This document shows positions 16,557-25,089 of a DNA stretch of 64,000 nucleotides, piece after piece (positions within the stretch are counted from its first letter, which is position 1; every line of letters begins with the position of its first letter). Made by a program: the position numbers and the translations under genes. The notes beneath the pieces are model-generated. The model saw nothing but the letters and a program-made list of their open reading frames with translations. It made no database searches and was not told the DNA's origin. The DNA is from Dehalococcoidia bacterium (GTDB lineage Bacteria > Chloroflexota > Dehalococcoidia > UBA2979). The stretch spans positions 248,001-312,000 of the forward strand of contig JALOAL010000001.1 of NCBI GenBank assembly GCA_023228825.1, given 5' to 3'.

Positions 16557-17774
16557 TTACGCCTCTGCCGCCGCCTGCACGTCCTCCGGCAGGCCCTCGG
16601 CCAGCGCGCGCCGTACGAGGTCCGCCGTGCGTTCGATGTCCGCCTCGTTGTTGTAGACGTGCAGGGAGAGACGGACCGAGTCCGCCTGTTTCACCGAACG
16701 GCAGACCACGCGGCCGGCCGTCCAGAGCCACGGCGCCAGCAGCGTGCAGTCCAGGTCCCCGGCCTTGAACAGGAACAGCCCGCTGCGCGTCTCCTCGTGT
16801 CGAGGCGACGTGACCTCCACGCCCGGGATCGCCTCGAACGTGCGCTCGGCGTAGCGGGTGAGGTCGCGCACGCGATCCCAGACGGCCTGCGGGCCGTGCT
16901 CCAGGTACTGCTCGATCGCGGCCACCATGCCGGCGGCGGCCGGCGTGGACATGGTGGACACCTCGTACTTGCCAATGTCGTCGCGGTTTGGCGTGAAGTG
17001 CCCCTCGAAGTCGAACGCCTCGGCGGCGCGGGCGCTCACCTTGACCGGATCCAGGTCCGCGATGCGGTCGCGCCGGACGTAGAGCAGCCCCAGCCCGTCC
17101 GGACCGCAGAGCCACTTGTGCGAGGGCACGGCGTAGGCGTCCACGCCGCTCTCGTGGACGTCGACCGGGATGTGGCCGGCGGTCTGCGCGCCGTCCACCA
17201 CCACGGTGGCGCCTCGGGCGTGGGCCATCTCCGTGACCTGGCGGAGCGGGAGCACCTGCCCGCTGGAGTAGGCGATCTCCGAGAGGATCACCAGCGCCGC
17301 GCGGTCGCCCAGCGCCTGGTCAAACTTCTCCACCATCGCGCCCGGCCCGTCGTCCGGCTCCATGTGCACGATGGCAAGGTCCGCGCCTCGCTTCTCCCGT
17401 GCCCAGTAGGCCGGGATCATGCCGCCACCGTGCTCCAGCGACGTGGTGACCACGCGGTCGCCGGGCTTCAGGCTGACCCCGTTCACGGCGATGTTTACGC
17501 CCTCCGTGGTGTTGCCGGTGACGCAGACCTCGCCGTCGTCGGCGCCCAGCAGGCGGGCGCCCAGTGCGCGCAGCCTCGTCATGGTGGCCACCTTGTCGTC
17601 CTGCACGGTGCGGGTGACCGGGCCCTCCTCCACCTCCAGGTCCAGGCGTCGTCGCATGGCGTCCGCCACCGGCGTGGAGATGGCGCCGGAGAAGCCGCAG
17701 TTGAGGTAGGTGTTGCGCGCCATGACGGGCGTCTGCGCCCGGATCCAGTCCCACCGTGCCTGCTGGTCGCTCAT
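16557..17774 (-). CDS. Class V PLP-dependent aminotransferase (isopenicillin-N-epimerase/cysteine-desulfurase-like)
   Basis: 405 aa fold-type-I PLP enzyme. Key residues visible are Asp194 and Gln197 in VVDGAQTAG (cofactor ring nitrogen and O3'), the Schiff-base Lys220 in PSHKWLCGPDG, and TGNTTEGVN for the phosphate pocket. A cysteine positioned for persulfide chemistry in the C-terminal loop is not evident, so a group-II desulfurase role is unlikely. Aminotransferase, lyase or epimerase activity on an amino acid is more plausible. It is the first gene of the minus-strand set with the acyl-CoA synthetase-like and pterin-binding genes (67-base gap) and is divergent from the methyltransferase at 17884. 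Confidence 0.82.
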   Translation of the reverse strand: MSDQQARWDWIRAQTPVMARNTYLNCGFSGAISTPVADAMRRRLDLEVEEGPVTRTVQDDKVATMTRLRALGARLLGADDGEVCVTGNTTEGVNIAVNGVSLKPGDRVVTTSLEHGGGMIPAYWAREKRGADLAIVHMEPDDGPGAMVEKFDQALGDRAALVILSEIAYSSGQVLPLRQVTEMAHARGATVVVDGAQTAGHIPVDVHESGVDAYAVPSHKWLCGPDGLGLLYVRRDRIADLDPVKVSARAAEAFDFEGHFTPNRDDIGKYEVSTMSTPAAAGMVAAIEQYLEHGPQAVWDRVRDLTRYAERTFEAIPGVEVTSPRHEETRSGLFLFKAGDLDCTLLAPWLWTAGRVVCRSVKQADSVRLSLHVYNNEADIERTADLVRRALAEGLPEDVQAAAEA

Positions 17775-17883
17775 GTCGCCCCCATCTCCGCTGTCCGCTC
17801 TCGCCGTCCGGCCGGGCCGATGTTACTCCCGCGCGTCGACGCCTATGCTCGCGCCGAGGAGCAGCGAGGGAGGAGGCACAGGT

Positions 17884-18699
17884 ATGGCCGAGGTCGCCGT
17901 GAGCCAGGGGGGCTGGAACCCCACCCAGTACGACCGCTTCAAGGACGAGCGCCGCCAGCCGTTCTTCGACCTCGCGGCGCTGGTGCTGCCGTCGGAATCG
18001 GGGTCGCCCGGCCCGCGCGTGGCCGACCTTGGCTGCGGGAGCGGCGAACTGACGGCGTGGCTGCACCAGGAACTCGGCGCCGCGGAGACCGTGGGCGTCG
18101 ACTCCTCCGAGGCGATGCTCGCGCAGAGCGAGGCGCACGTGCGTCCGGGGGTGCGCTTCGAGCGTATGGACATCCTGGAGGCGACGGAGGCGTACGCCGG
18201 GCAGTTCGACGTGGTGTTCTCGAACGCCGCGCTGCAGTGGATCACCGGCCACGAGTCGCTGATCCCGCGCGTGGCGCGCCTGGCGAAGCCGGGTGGACAA
18301 CTGGCCGTGCAGATGCCCGCCAACGGCGGCCACGTGAGCCACCGCACCGCTGCGGCCGTCGCGCAAGAGGAGCCCTACCGCGGCGCCCTCGGCGGGTGGC
18401 TGCGGGAGGATCCCGTGCAGGCGCCGGACTGGTACGCGTCCCTGTTGCACCGGGAGGTCGGCGCGGCGGAACAACGGGTGTACCTGGAGGTGTACGGGCA
18501 CCTGCTGCCGGACACCCGCGCCATGGTGGAGTGGGTGAAGGGCTCGCTGCTCACGGCGTACCTGGCGCGCCTGCCGGAGGGCCTGCGCCAGCCCTTCGTC
18601 GAGCGCTACACGGAGCGCCTGCTGGAGGCCGCGGGCGAGCAGGCGCCGTTCTTCTACCCGTTCCCGCGAGTGTTCCTCTGGGCCCGTCTGCCCTCCTGA
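17884..18699 (+). CDS. SAM-dependent methyltransferase, trans-aconitate 2-methyltransferase-like
   Basis: 271 aa class I Rossmann methyltransferase. ATG 17884 follows AGGAGG with a 7-base spacer. Motif I is VADLGCGSGELTAWL, motif II ends VGVDSSEAML, and motif III/IV is FDVVFSNAALQWITGHESL. The N-terminal NPTQYDRFKDERRQPFFDL and the Trp-rich insertion (DWYASLLHREVGAAEQRVYLEVYGHLL, shown only for context) are characteristic of the Tam subfamily, which esterifies trans-aconitate to relieve aconitase inhibition. Closely related small-molecule methyltransferases cannot be excluded. Confidence 0.8.
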   Translation: MAEVAVSQGGWNPTQYDRFKDERRQPFFDLAALVLPSESGSPGPRVADLGCGSGELTAWLHQELGAAETVGVDSSEAMLAQSEAHVRPGVRFERMDILEATEAYAGQFDVVFSNAALQWITGHESLIPRVARLAKPGGQLAVQMPANGGHVSHRTAAAVAQEEPYRGALGGWLREDPVQAPDWYASLLHREVGAAEQRVYLEVYGHLLPDTRAMVEWVKGSLLTAYLARLPEGLRQPFVERYTERLLEAAGEQAPFFYPFPRVFLWARLPS

Positions 18700-18916
18700 C
18701 CTGACCTCGGTCGGCCCGCCTCGTGCCCGTGACGGGGCCGGCGCCATGCCCGTGCCAGGACGGGGAGGGAATTGCCGGGGTCCACGTTTAACTTCGGCCG
18801 GCGGGGCGCGTTATCCCATACCCAGGGAACCCCCGGCGCCCCGGAGTCCACCCAGCGCTCACCGAGCACCCGCACGAGGGCGACAGGCCCCGCGCGGAGT
18901 GGAAGGAGCAACGACC

Positions 18917-19048
18917 GTGCGTCTGTCTGACTATTACAGCCAGATCGTCCGGGACGGCCGCAGTGGCCGCCCGTCGATCCACGAGGCCCGCGCCGACTTC
19001 CGGCGCACCCTTGTCGAGCGGCAGTCCGACACCCTTCGGCTCCGGTAA
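18917..19048 (+). CDS. 43-residue small protein candidate
   Basis: GTG 18917 lies 8 bases after GGAAGGAG (18901-18908), one of the better ribosome sites in the window. The product starts (M)RLSDYYSQIVRDGRSG, is strongly basic (ten Arg) and ends TLRLR. It has no hydrophobic segment, so a small soluble protein that binds nucleic acid or ribosomes is conceivable. I recognise no family. The frame is followed 38 bases later by a very stable hairpin, giving a compact RBS-ORF-hairpin unit of about 210 bases between two unrelated genes. Confidence 0.5.
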   Translation: MRLSDYYSQIVRDGRSGRPSIHEARADFRRTLVERQSDTLRLR

Positions 19049-19086
19049 CGGCGCCATGTGCGCCTGCGCCAGGACCGAGGGAGGCT

Positions 19087-19110
19087 GAGGCCCGGGGCAA
19101 CCCGGGCCTC
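19087..19110 (+). terminator. 10-bp GC-rich hairpin with a GCAA (GNRA) tetraloop
   Basis: GAGGCCCGGG (19087-19096) and its exact complement (19101-19110) flank GCAA, a GNRA-class tetraloop. It lies after the 43-aa ORF and about 110 bases before the YibE/F gene. There is no T-run, but the stability suggests a terminator or the 3' end of a small transcript. Confidence 0.6.
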
Positions 19111-19222
19111 ACTGCATGTGCGCTGACGGACCGGCAACTGGCGTCCTGAGCGGGCGGCGGCGAGGATAGCCAGAGCCGAGGATCGCCGGCCCTCCGCTGG
19201 CCCTCGGCGAGAAAGACGCCCC

Positions 19223-20407
19223 ATGCTCAACCGCCGTTCCCCGTTCGCCCCGCTCGTCGCCTACGCCGCCGTGCTGGTGCTGGTGGCCCTCGTGACCCTC
19301 GTGCTGCCGGCCACCGGCGCCATCGGCGTGCCCGTGCTGCCCGTGGGCGCAGAGGACGTGCGCGAGGCGCAGGTCGTGGAGGTGATCTCGGACGAACGCA
19401 CGGAGTCCCAGCGCGGGAACGTGCGCCACCAGGTGCTCCTCGTGGCCGTCGGCGGCGAGCAGGTGCAGATCGAGAACGTGGTGGTGGAGGGTGGCGCCGG
19501 TGGCTACACCTTCGAGGCTGGCGACCACATCCTGGTCTCCAGCAGCGACGTCACGGGCGAGACGCGCTACCTGATCCAGGACCGCGCCCGCCGCGCGCCG
19601 GTCTGGATGCTCTCACTCGCCTTCGCGGTGCTCGTGGTGGCGGTGGGGGGCAGGCAGGGAGCGCTCTCACTGGGGGCGCTGGCGATCTCGTTCCTAGTGA
19701 TCGTGCGCTTCATCGTGCCGGCGATCTTCAGCGGCTGGGACCCCGTGCTGACCGCGATCCTCGGCTCGCTCGTGATCATGTCCGCGGCGCTCGTGATTGG
19801 GCACGGGCCCAGCGTGAAGACGTGGATCGCGCTGGCCGGGACCGCGGGCAGCCTTGCGCTCACGGGCGCGCTCGCCGCCGTCGCCGTGGGCGCCACGCGC
19901 CTCTCCGGCTTCGGCGACGAGGACGCCGCCACGCTCTCGTTCCTCACGGGCGACATCGACGCGGGGGCGCTACTCCTGGGCGGCATCATCATCGGCGCGC
20001 TGGGAGTGCTGGACGACGTCACCTCCACGCAGGCGTCCACGGTGGTGGAACTGCGGCGTGCGAACCCCGCGCTGGGCGCTCGCCAGTTGTTCGGGCGCGC
20101 CATGAACGTGGGGCGCGATCACATCGCCGCCACCACGAACACGCTGCTCCTGGCCTACGCCGGCGCCTCGTTGCCGCTGCTCATGATCCTGGCCGGCCAG
20201 TCACAGCCGCTCGGCATCCTCGTCTCCTACGAACAACTGACCACGGAGATCGTGCGCACGCTGGCCGGCAGCATCGGCATTGTGGCGGCGGTGCCCATCA
20301 CCACCGCCCTCGCCGCGCTCGTCCTTGGCGCCGGCTTCCTGGACGCCCCCGAGCCGGTGCGCCCCGCACTGGTCGAGGAGTACCGGACGGGCCGGGCCGC
20401 AGACTAA
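19223..20407 (+). CDS. YibE/F family membrane protein
   Basis: 394 aa. One N-terminal helix is followed by an extracytoplasmic beta-rich segment (~50-125, VISDERTESQRGNVRHQVLL) and then about seven transmembrane helices, the YibE/F layout. Family-typical segments include GGRQGALSLGAL, LGSLVIMSAALVIGHG and GVLDDVTSTQASTVVELR. Relatives in Firmicutes and Actinobacteria are uncharacterised multi-pass proteins with proposed roles in envelope or metal homeostasis. The last codons overlap the convergent capA-like gene by 4 bases (CTAA). Confidence 0.85.
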   Translation: MLNRRSPFAPLVAYAAVLVLVALVTLVLPATGAIGVPVLPVGAEDVREAQVVEVISDERTESQRGNVRHQVLLVAVGGEQVQIENVVVEGGAGGYTFEAGDHILVSSSDVTGETRYLIQDRARRAPVWMLSLAFAVLVVAVGGRQGALSLGALAISFLVIVRFIVPAIFSGWDPVLTAILGSLVIMSAALVIGHGPSVKTWIALAGTAGSLALTGALAAVAVGATRLSGFGDEDAATLSFLTGDIDAGALLLGGIIIGALGVLDDVTSTQASTVVELRRANPALGARQLFGRAMNVGRDHIAATTNTLLLAYAGASLPLLMILAGQSQPLGILVSYEQLTTEIVRTLAGSIGIVAAVPITTALAALVLGAGFLDAPEPVRPALVEEYRTGRAAD

Positions 20408-22182
20408 GGCGCCGCCTCAACCGACTCGTCGGAGTCCCCGGACGCGTCCGTCGCCCGCGGCGGCAGCGCGTCCGTCGCGTCCCACATCCGCCCGAGGATC
20501 GCGCGGCCCTCGGTGCTGGCGGGGCGCACCCACTCCACGAGGTGTCGTTCCAGGATGGACGTGGGGCGCAGGCGCACCCCCAGGATGCGGTCGCGCGTGA
20601 AGCCCACCTCCAGCACCGCGCCCTGCGTGGTCTCCACGGACCAGTCCTGGTCAAAGATGAAGTTGCCCAGGCTGTACGCGACGAACGCGCCGCCGCGGTT
20701 CGTGGGCAGCCATTCCGTGGCCTGCACCCAGTGCGGGTGGTTGCCGACGACCAGGCTCGCCCCCGCCTCCACCGCGATGCGCGCCGCCTCGCGCTGGCGA
20801 TCCGTGGGGTCTGCCACGTACTCCACGCCCCAGGAGAAGCCGACCACCACGTGGTCCGCCCGCGCCTTCGCCGCGCGCACATCCTCCGCCAGCGTCTCCT
20901 CCCGCAGCGGCGCCGTGCCGGCGGTCTCCTCCGTGGCCCCGTAGAACTCCGAGGCGATCTCGTCATAGCCGAGGAAGGCGAACGTCACGCCCTCCACGGT
21001 GGTGAGCACGGGCTGGCGGGCGGCCTTCAGATCCGCGCCCGCGCCGGCCACGAGCAGGCCGGCCGCCTCCAGGTGCCCGACGGTCTCCAGCACCGCGTCC
21101 GGGTAGGCGCATCCGCTCCAGCAGTCCCCCATGTGGTTGCCAATGGCCAGGGCGACGTCCACACCGGCGCGGGCGGTGGCCTCTGCGGCGGCGGGCAGCG
21201 TGGACATGTTGAAGGTCGCCGTGCAGGGCGTGGCCTCCGCGTCCACGACCGAGGGCTCCCAGTGCGCCATGGCCAGGTCAGCGGCGCCGACCAGCCCCCG
21301 CGTGCCCGCGAACATGGCGTCGAAGCCGTCCTCGTGGTCGCTCAGGAGCGCCTGCGTACAGCGCGCGGGGATCATCTCGCCCGTCGCGAGGAAGCCCACG
21401 GGGCCCTCGGACCCGGCGGAGGGAGGCGCCTCGACGCCTCGCCAACCGAGGACATGGGCCAGGGCGTCCGCCTCGTCCTGCGTGGGCGCGTTGATCCAGC
21501 GCGCCTGCGCCAGCGGAGCGTCCTGCGCGCCGTCACGGTAGGGGTCCCAGCCGCCCACGGTCAGCGCCCGCACCCGTGGGTCGAGGAGGGTGGCGTCCAG
21601 CAGGCCGACGGCCGCCGGGTCGGCGGCGACCGCCGCCATGACCTCCTCCACGGTGGCCGCTTCGAGGGCGCGGCCCGGGAGCGGGTGGGCCTCCGCCAGC
21701 CAGGACAGCGCCGCGTCCTGCACGTGCAGCGTCACGTCGCCCTCGTCCGCCGCGTCTTCCCCCAGGAGTGCCGCCCAGGAGCCACCCCGCGCACCGAGGA
21801 GGGCGTCCGCCTCGGCGGCTGTGAGGTCCAGGACAGGCGCACGCGGATGGACGACGAGCGCCCAGGCCGTAACGACATAACGCTCGGCCTCGGGGTGTGC
21901 GGCGTCGGCAACGCGCACAGGCGCCTCCTCGGCCACGCTGTATCCCCCGGCCTCCAGGGCGGCCGCGACACGCTCGGCCTCCTCGGCAACGGCCAGGTCG
22001 AGGGCGACCGCAGGGCCGGGGGATGTCGTCGACAGGGCGGCAGGCGGCGTTGCGCTCGCCTCGGACGCAGGGGTGGGCGGAGGCGCCGAGAGCGGCTGCG
22101 GGAACGGGCCGAAGAGCCCCAGCGCGGAGACCACACCGAAGACCGCGACGAAGGCGAAGGAGCGCCGCGAGAGGCGTGGCAC
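20404..22182 (-). CDS. CapA family (poly-gamma-glutamate synthesis/metallophosphatase-like) protein fused to a substrate-binding-protein-like domain
   Basis: 592 aa from GTG 22182. A signal or anchor (SFAFVAVFGVVSALGLF) and a Pro/Ala/Ser linker precede a ~200-aa domain that looks like a type-2 periplasmic phosphate-binding-like fold (LDLAVAEEAERVAAALEAGG, LTAAEADALLGARGGSW). The C-terminal ~330 residues are CapA-like: GFLATGEMIPAR, LAMAHWEPSVVD, AIGNHMGDC, VVVGFSWGVEY, VVGNHPHWVQ and YSLGNFIFDQ, with the His/Asn/Asp positions of the calcineurin-like metal site. Exported CapA proteins take part in poly-glutamate capsule formation, but many homologues are uncharacterised. It starts 2 bases after the LOG-family gene, so the two form an operon. 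Confidence 0.82.
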   Translation of the reverse strand: MPRLSRRSFAFVAVFGVVSALGLFGPFPQPLSAPPPTPASEASATPPAALSTTSPGPAVALDLAVAEEAERVAAALEAGGYSVAEEAPVRVADAAHPEAERYVVTAWALVVHPRAPVLDLTAAEADALLGARGGSWAALLGEDAADEGDVTLHVQDAALSWLAEAHPLPGRALEAATVEEVMAAVAADPAAVGLLDATLLDPRVRALTVGGWDPYRDGAQDAPLAQARWINAPTQDEADALAHVLGWRGVEAPPSAGSEGPVGFLATGEMIPARCTQALLSDHEDGFDAMFAGTRGLVGAADLAMAHWEPSVVDAEATPCTATFNMSTLPAAAEATARAGVDVALAIGNHMGDCWSGCAYPDAVLETVGHLEAAGLLVAGAGADLKAARQPVLTTVEGVTFAFLGYDEIASEFYGATEETAGTAPLREETLAEDVRAAKARADHVVVGFSWGVEYVADPTDRQREAARIAVEAGASLVVGNHPHWVQATEWLPTNRGGAFVAYSLGNFIFDQDWSVETTQGAVLEVGFTRDRILGVRLRPTSILERHLVEWVRPASTEGRAILGRMWDATDALPPRATDASGDSDESVEAAP

Positions 22183-22184
22183 GC

Positions 22185-22982
22185 CTACTCCAGCATCCAG
22201 CGCCGGCGTCGGGGCGGCGGCCGGTGGCTGGAGCGCACGCCGAAGCGGTTGATCGCCGCCTCCCGCATGGTGGCCACGGCCTCCTCGGGCGAGTCCGTGA
22301 CCACGAAGCGCTCGAGGTCCTCCGGCATGATCTTGCCGGTGCCGGCCAGGCGGGAGCGCAGGAAGTCCAGCAGGTCCTGCCAGAACGACGAGTCCATCAG
22401 GACCACCGGGAAGTCACGGATCTTGCCCGTCTGGATGAGCGTGGCCGTCTCGAACGCCTCGTCCAGCGTGCCGAAGCCGCCCGGCAGCACGATGAAGCCG
22501 TAGGAGTACTTCACGAGCATGACCTTGCGGACGAAGAAGTACCGGAAGATCACGAACTTATCGAGGTAGGGGTTGGGAGCCTCCTCCTGCGGCAGCAGGA
22601 TGTTCGCGCCGATCGAGCGCCCTCCCGCCTCCCGCGCCCCGCGGTTGGCCGCCTCCATCACGCCCGGGCCACCGCCCGTGATCACAGTGAAGCCCGCCCG
22701 CGCGAGGCGGGCTCCCACCTCCCGCGCCATCTCGTACTCCGGGTCGCCCTCCTGGACACGCGCCGAGCCAAAGACGGTGACCGAGGGGCCCACGAAGTGG
22801 AAGGCGCGGAAGCCACGGATGAACTCCCACGCGATGCGAAGGACGCGGACGAACTCCGAGCCTCGGTCGTCCGGCCCGGCGAGGAAGTTCCGTTCCGCGT
22901 GGTCCTCCGTCTGCGGGCCCACGATCTCGGGGTCGGCCACGCGGGGGTTGCCCGTCGTCCGCGGCGTCGTGTCGTCCGGCAT
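22185..22982 (-). CDS. LOG family (TIGR00730) nucleotide 5'-monophosphate phosphoribohydrolase-like Rossmann protein
   Basis: 265 aa. It has the two diagnostic motifs, GGGPGVMEAANRG and PGGFGTLDE (PGGxGTxxE), together with VTVFGSARV and SIGANILLPQE. The family hydrolyses nucleoside monophosphates such as cytokinin riboside phosphate or AMP to the free base and ribose 5-phosphate. In bacteria the physiological substrate is often a purine nucleotide. The N-terminal ~70 residues form an extra helical segment, seen in longer members. It directly precedes the capA-like gene. Confidence 0.88.
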   Translation of the reverse strand: MPDDTTPRTTGNPRVADPEIVGPQTEDHAERNFLAGPDDRGSEFVRVLRIAWEFIRGFRAFHFVGPSVTVFGSARVQEGDPEYEMAREVGARLARAGFTVITGGGPGVMEAANRGAREAGGRSIGANILLPQEEAPNPYLDKFVIFRYFFVRKVMLVKYSYGFIVLPGGFGTLDEAFETATLIQTGKIRDFPVVLMDSSFWQDLLDFLRSRLAGTGKIMPEDLERFVVTDSPEEAVATMREAAINRFGVRSSHRPPPRRRRWMLE

Positions 22983-23065
22983 GCGTCCTCCTCCACCGGG
23001 TCACACCCGGTAGATCTCAAGTGTGGAGCGTAGGACGGATGCGGGCGAGCCTCAGCCCTCGGCGT

Positions 23066-23377
23066 CTACGGGTCGCCGGCGGTGTCACCCGGCCCCGAGC
23101 GCAACCGCCGCCAGCCGTCGTAGCCCAGTCCGGCAGCGGCTCCTGCGGCGAGGCCCAGCAGCAGCACCGTAGTGGGCCGCAGCGTCGCCTCGCTGAGCAG
23201 CCCGGCGTCCCAGAGCGCGAACACCCAGCCCACCGCCGCCGCGTCTGTCACAAGCGGCCACGGCGTGCCCTGGGAATGCCCGCGGGCGGCCCGGACGGCC
23301 GCCTTCACGTGTTCCACCAGTAGCGGCAGCACCGAGGGCACCGCCGCGATCCCGATGAACGCCTGCCAGTCCGTCAT
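23066..23377 (-). CDS. Small membrane protein, unknown
   Basis: 103 aa from ATG 23377 with GGGGAGG just upstream. There are about three hydrophobic stretches (FIGIAAVPSVLPLLVEHV, LVTDAAAVGWVFALWDAGLL, TTVLLLGLAAGAAAGLGYD) and a short cytoplasmic C-terminus. The size and pattern resemble small phage-holin-like or uncharacterised membrane proteins. There is no lysis or phage context, so no function is assigned. It stands between the LOG and YheT-like genes on the same strand. Confidence 0.55.
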   Translation of the reverse strand: MTDWQAFIGIAAVPSVLPLLVEHVKAAVRAARGHSQGTPWPLVTDAAAVGWVFALWDAGLLSEATLRPTTVLLLGLAAGAAAGLGYDGWRRLRSGPGDTAGDP

Positions 23378-23457
23378 CGCCTCGCCTCCCCGTCTCGCAC
23401 CCCGGAAGCACCAGCGTGGCGAAGCAACGAGGCTGCGCGGAGGGGCCTCTGGCAGTC

Positions 23458-24456
23458 CTACGTGCGGAGGATCTCCCGCGTCCAGGCCAGCAACGGCTGC
23501 GCCGCCCAGAAGGCCGGTCGCCCGTCCTCGCCCGTCACGCGGTAGCCCACGTGGCCCCCGCGGGCCGCGAGGCGCACTTGCACGCGCCCGCCGGCCGCGC
23601 CGTGGTGCGGCGTGACGATGTCCGCCGGCACGAACGGGTCGTTCACGGCCGTGACCAGTAGCGCGGGCACCCGTACGCCCTCCAGCACCGTCCCGGCCCC
23701 GGCGTCCGCGTAGTACTCATCCACGGAGGTGTAGCCGCCGGCCGGCGCGGTGAAATGGCCGTCGAAGGTGCGCACGGTGCGGATGCGCCAGGCGGAGGCG
23801 GGAGGCCCGGGCACCGTCCGTAGCGCGCGCACCTCGTTCAGCATGCGGCAGAGGCCGAGCACGAAGTTGTAGCGGTAGAGCAGGTTGCTGGGGCGCAGGA
23901 TCTCCTGCTCGATGCGGAAGAAGTCGATCGCCGGGTTGAGCGTGGCCACGGCGTCCGCACGGCAGGCGTCGCCCGCGAGCGCGGCGTAGCGCAGCACCAT
24001 GTTCGCGCCGAGCGAGATGCCGAGGACGGCGTATGGCCGGGGGAGGCCCCGGGCCTCCATGTCCGCGAGCACCGCGCCGATGTCGTCGCTCTGGGCGGCG
24101 TTGAACAGCGTGGAGGAGAGCGCGGCCGTGCCGCCGTGGGTGCGCAGGTTCACCCGCACGGCGTGCCAGCCGTCATGCAGGGCGGCGGCGGTGATGGCCC
24201 GCACGTGCGGCCGGTCCGCGGACCCGCCCAGGCCGTGCACCACGAGCACCGAGCCTCGAGGCCGCGCGACCCGCGCGGGCGTGTCCCACGTCTCCACGGC
24301 GGAACCGGGGCCGACCTCCACCAGGTGGCGCACCGAGTCGAACGGGACGTGCCAGGGGCCACGGAAGGAGGGGAGGATCGTCTCCAGGTGCCTGCCTCGC
24401 AGCCACCACGGCACCGGCCCCACGGGCAGCAGCGGCGGTTCAAGGACGGTGGTCAT
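23458..24456 (-). CDS. YheT-type alpha/beta hydrolase
   Basis: 332 aa. The N-terminal WWLRGRHLETILPSF is the hallmark opening of the YheT/ABHD1-3 group. The oxyanion segment is VVHGLGGSADRPHVRAI, the nucleophile Ser lies in GISLGANMVLRYA, the acid in TAVNDPFVP, and the catalytic His in RGGHVGY. Members hydrolyse esters or lipid-like substrates; the substrate here is unknown. The start ATG is at 24456. The divergent deazaflavin-type gene begins 127 bases away. Confidence 0.88.
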   Translation of the reverse strand: MTTVLEPPLLPVGPVPWWLRGRHLETILPSFRGPWHVPFDSVRHLVEVGPGSAVETWDTPARVARPRGSVLVVHGLGGSADRPHVRAITAAALHDGWHAVRVNLRTHGGTAALSSTLFNAAQSDDIGAVLADMEARGLPRPYAVLGISLGANMVLRYAALAGDACRADAVATLNPAIDFFRIEQEILRPSNLLYRYNFVLGLCRMLNEVRALRTVPGPPASAWRIRTVRTFDGHFTAPAGGYTSVDEYYADAGAGTVLEGVRVPALLVTAVNDPFVPADIVTPHHGAAGGRVQVRLAARGGHVGYRVTGEDGRPAFWAAQPLLAWTREILRT

Positions 24457-24583
24457 GCGTCCAGTACACCATTACGGGCGGGCCCTGACCACGACGAATT
24501 CTGTCGACCGCGCGTCGCGGCCCCGCTGGGCCTCGGGCTGTACGCTTTCGGCGTGGGCGGAGCGGCCCGGAGGAGGATGCGCC

Positions 24584-24979
24584 ATGAGCGACCGCATCGA
24601 GACGAGCACGGTGGAGGAACGTCACGCCGACGAGGTGCACTGCTACCTCACCACCACGGGGCGCACGTCCGGCCAACCGCACGAGATCGAGATCTGGTTC
24701 GCGCCGGTGGGGAACACGGTCTACCTGATGAACGGCGGTGGCGCCGCACGCCCGCCCGGCCAGTCCGACTGGGTCCTGAACCTTCGCAACGACCCGGTCG
24801 CCACCGTCCGCATCGGCGACCGCCAGTATCGAGGCGTGGCGCGCTCCGTGGAGTTCGACAGCGATGAGCACGAGCGCGCTCGGGACATGCTGGTGGGCAA
24901 GTACCAGGAAGGCTGGAAGGACCTGACGGAGTGGCGCGCTACGGCCATCCCCGTCGCCATCGACCTGATGCGGGAGTAG
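24584..24979 (+). CDS. Deazaflavin (F420)-dependent nitroreductase/PNPOx-like split-barrel protein
   Basis: 131 aa. ATG 24584 follows AGGAGG with a good spacer. LTTTGRTSGQPHEIEIWFAP is the typical opening of the F420-dependent nitroreductase (Ddn) family, and VYLMNGGG and WVLNLRNDPVATVRIG follow. These small split beta-barrel proteins use F420 or bind flavin to reduce quinones or other substrates. An F420-type oxidoreductase also occurs at 62778-63770, consistent with an F420-using organism. Confidence 0.85.
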   Translation: MSDRIETSTVEERHADEVHCYLTTTGRTSGQPHEIEIWFAPVGNTVYLMNGGGAARPPGQSDWVLNLRNDPVATVRIGDRQYRGVARSVEFDSDEHERARDMLVGKYQEGWKDLTEWRATAIPVAIDLMRE

Positions 24980-25008
24980 GCCCGAGGTAGGCCCGAGGCA
25001 CGCCCGGC
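24976..25008 (+). repeat. 11-bp tandem repeat at a gene end
   Basis: GTAGGCCCGAG at 24976-24986 is repeated exactly at 24987-24997, and a diverged third copy follows. The first copy contains the TAG stop of the deazaflavin-type gene. Confidence 0.65.
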
Positions 25009-25089
25009 GTTCTCGCGCCCGGCCTCGTCCCCCCGCCGGCGGGGCGATTGGCACTGGCGGCAGAACGCGGAGCGAGGCACTCTAGAGGC

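Noticed and set aside
16557..17774. Annotation as a true cysteine desulfurase.
   Set aside because: The catalytic persulfide cysteine loop is not visible, and no iron-sulfur assembly genes are adjacent.
23066..23377. Phage holin.
   Set aside because: Size and hydrophobicity would fit, but there is no endolysin or phage context.
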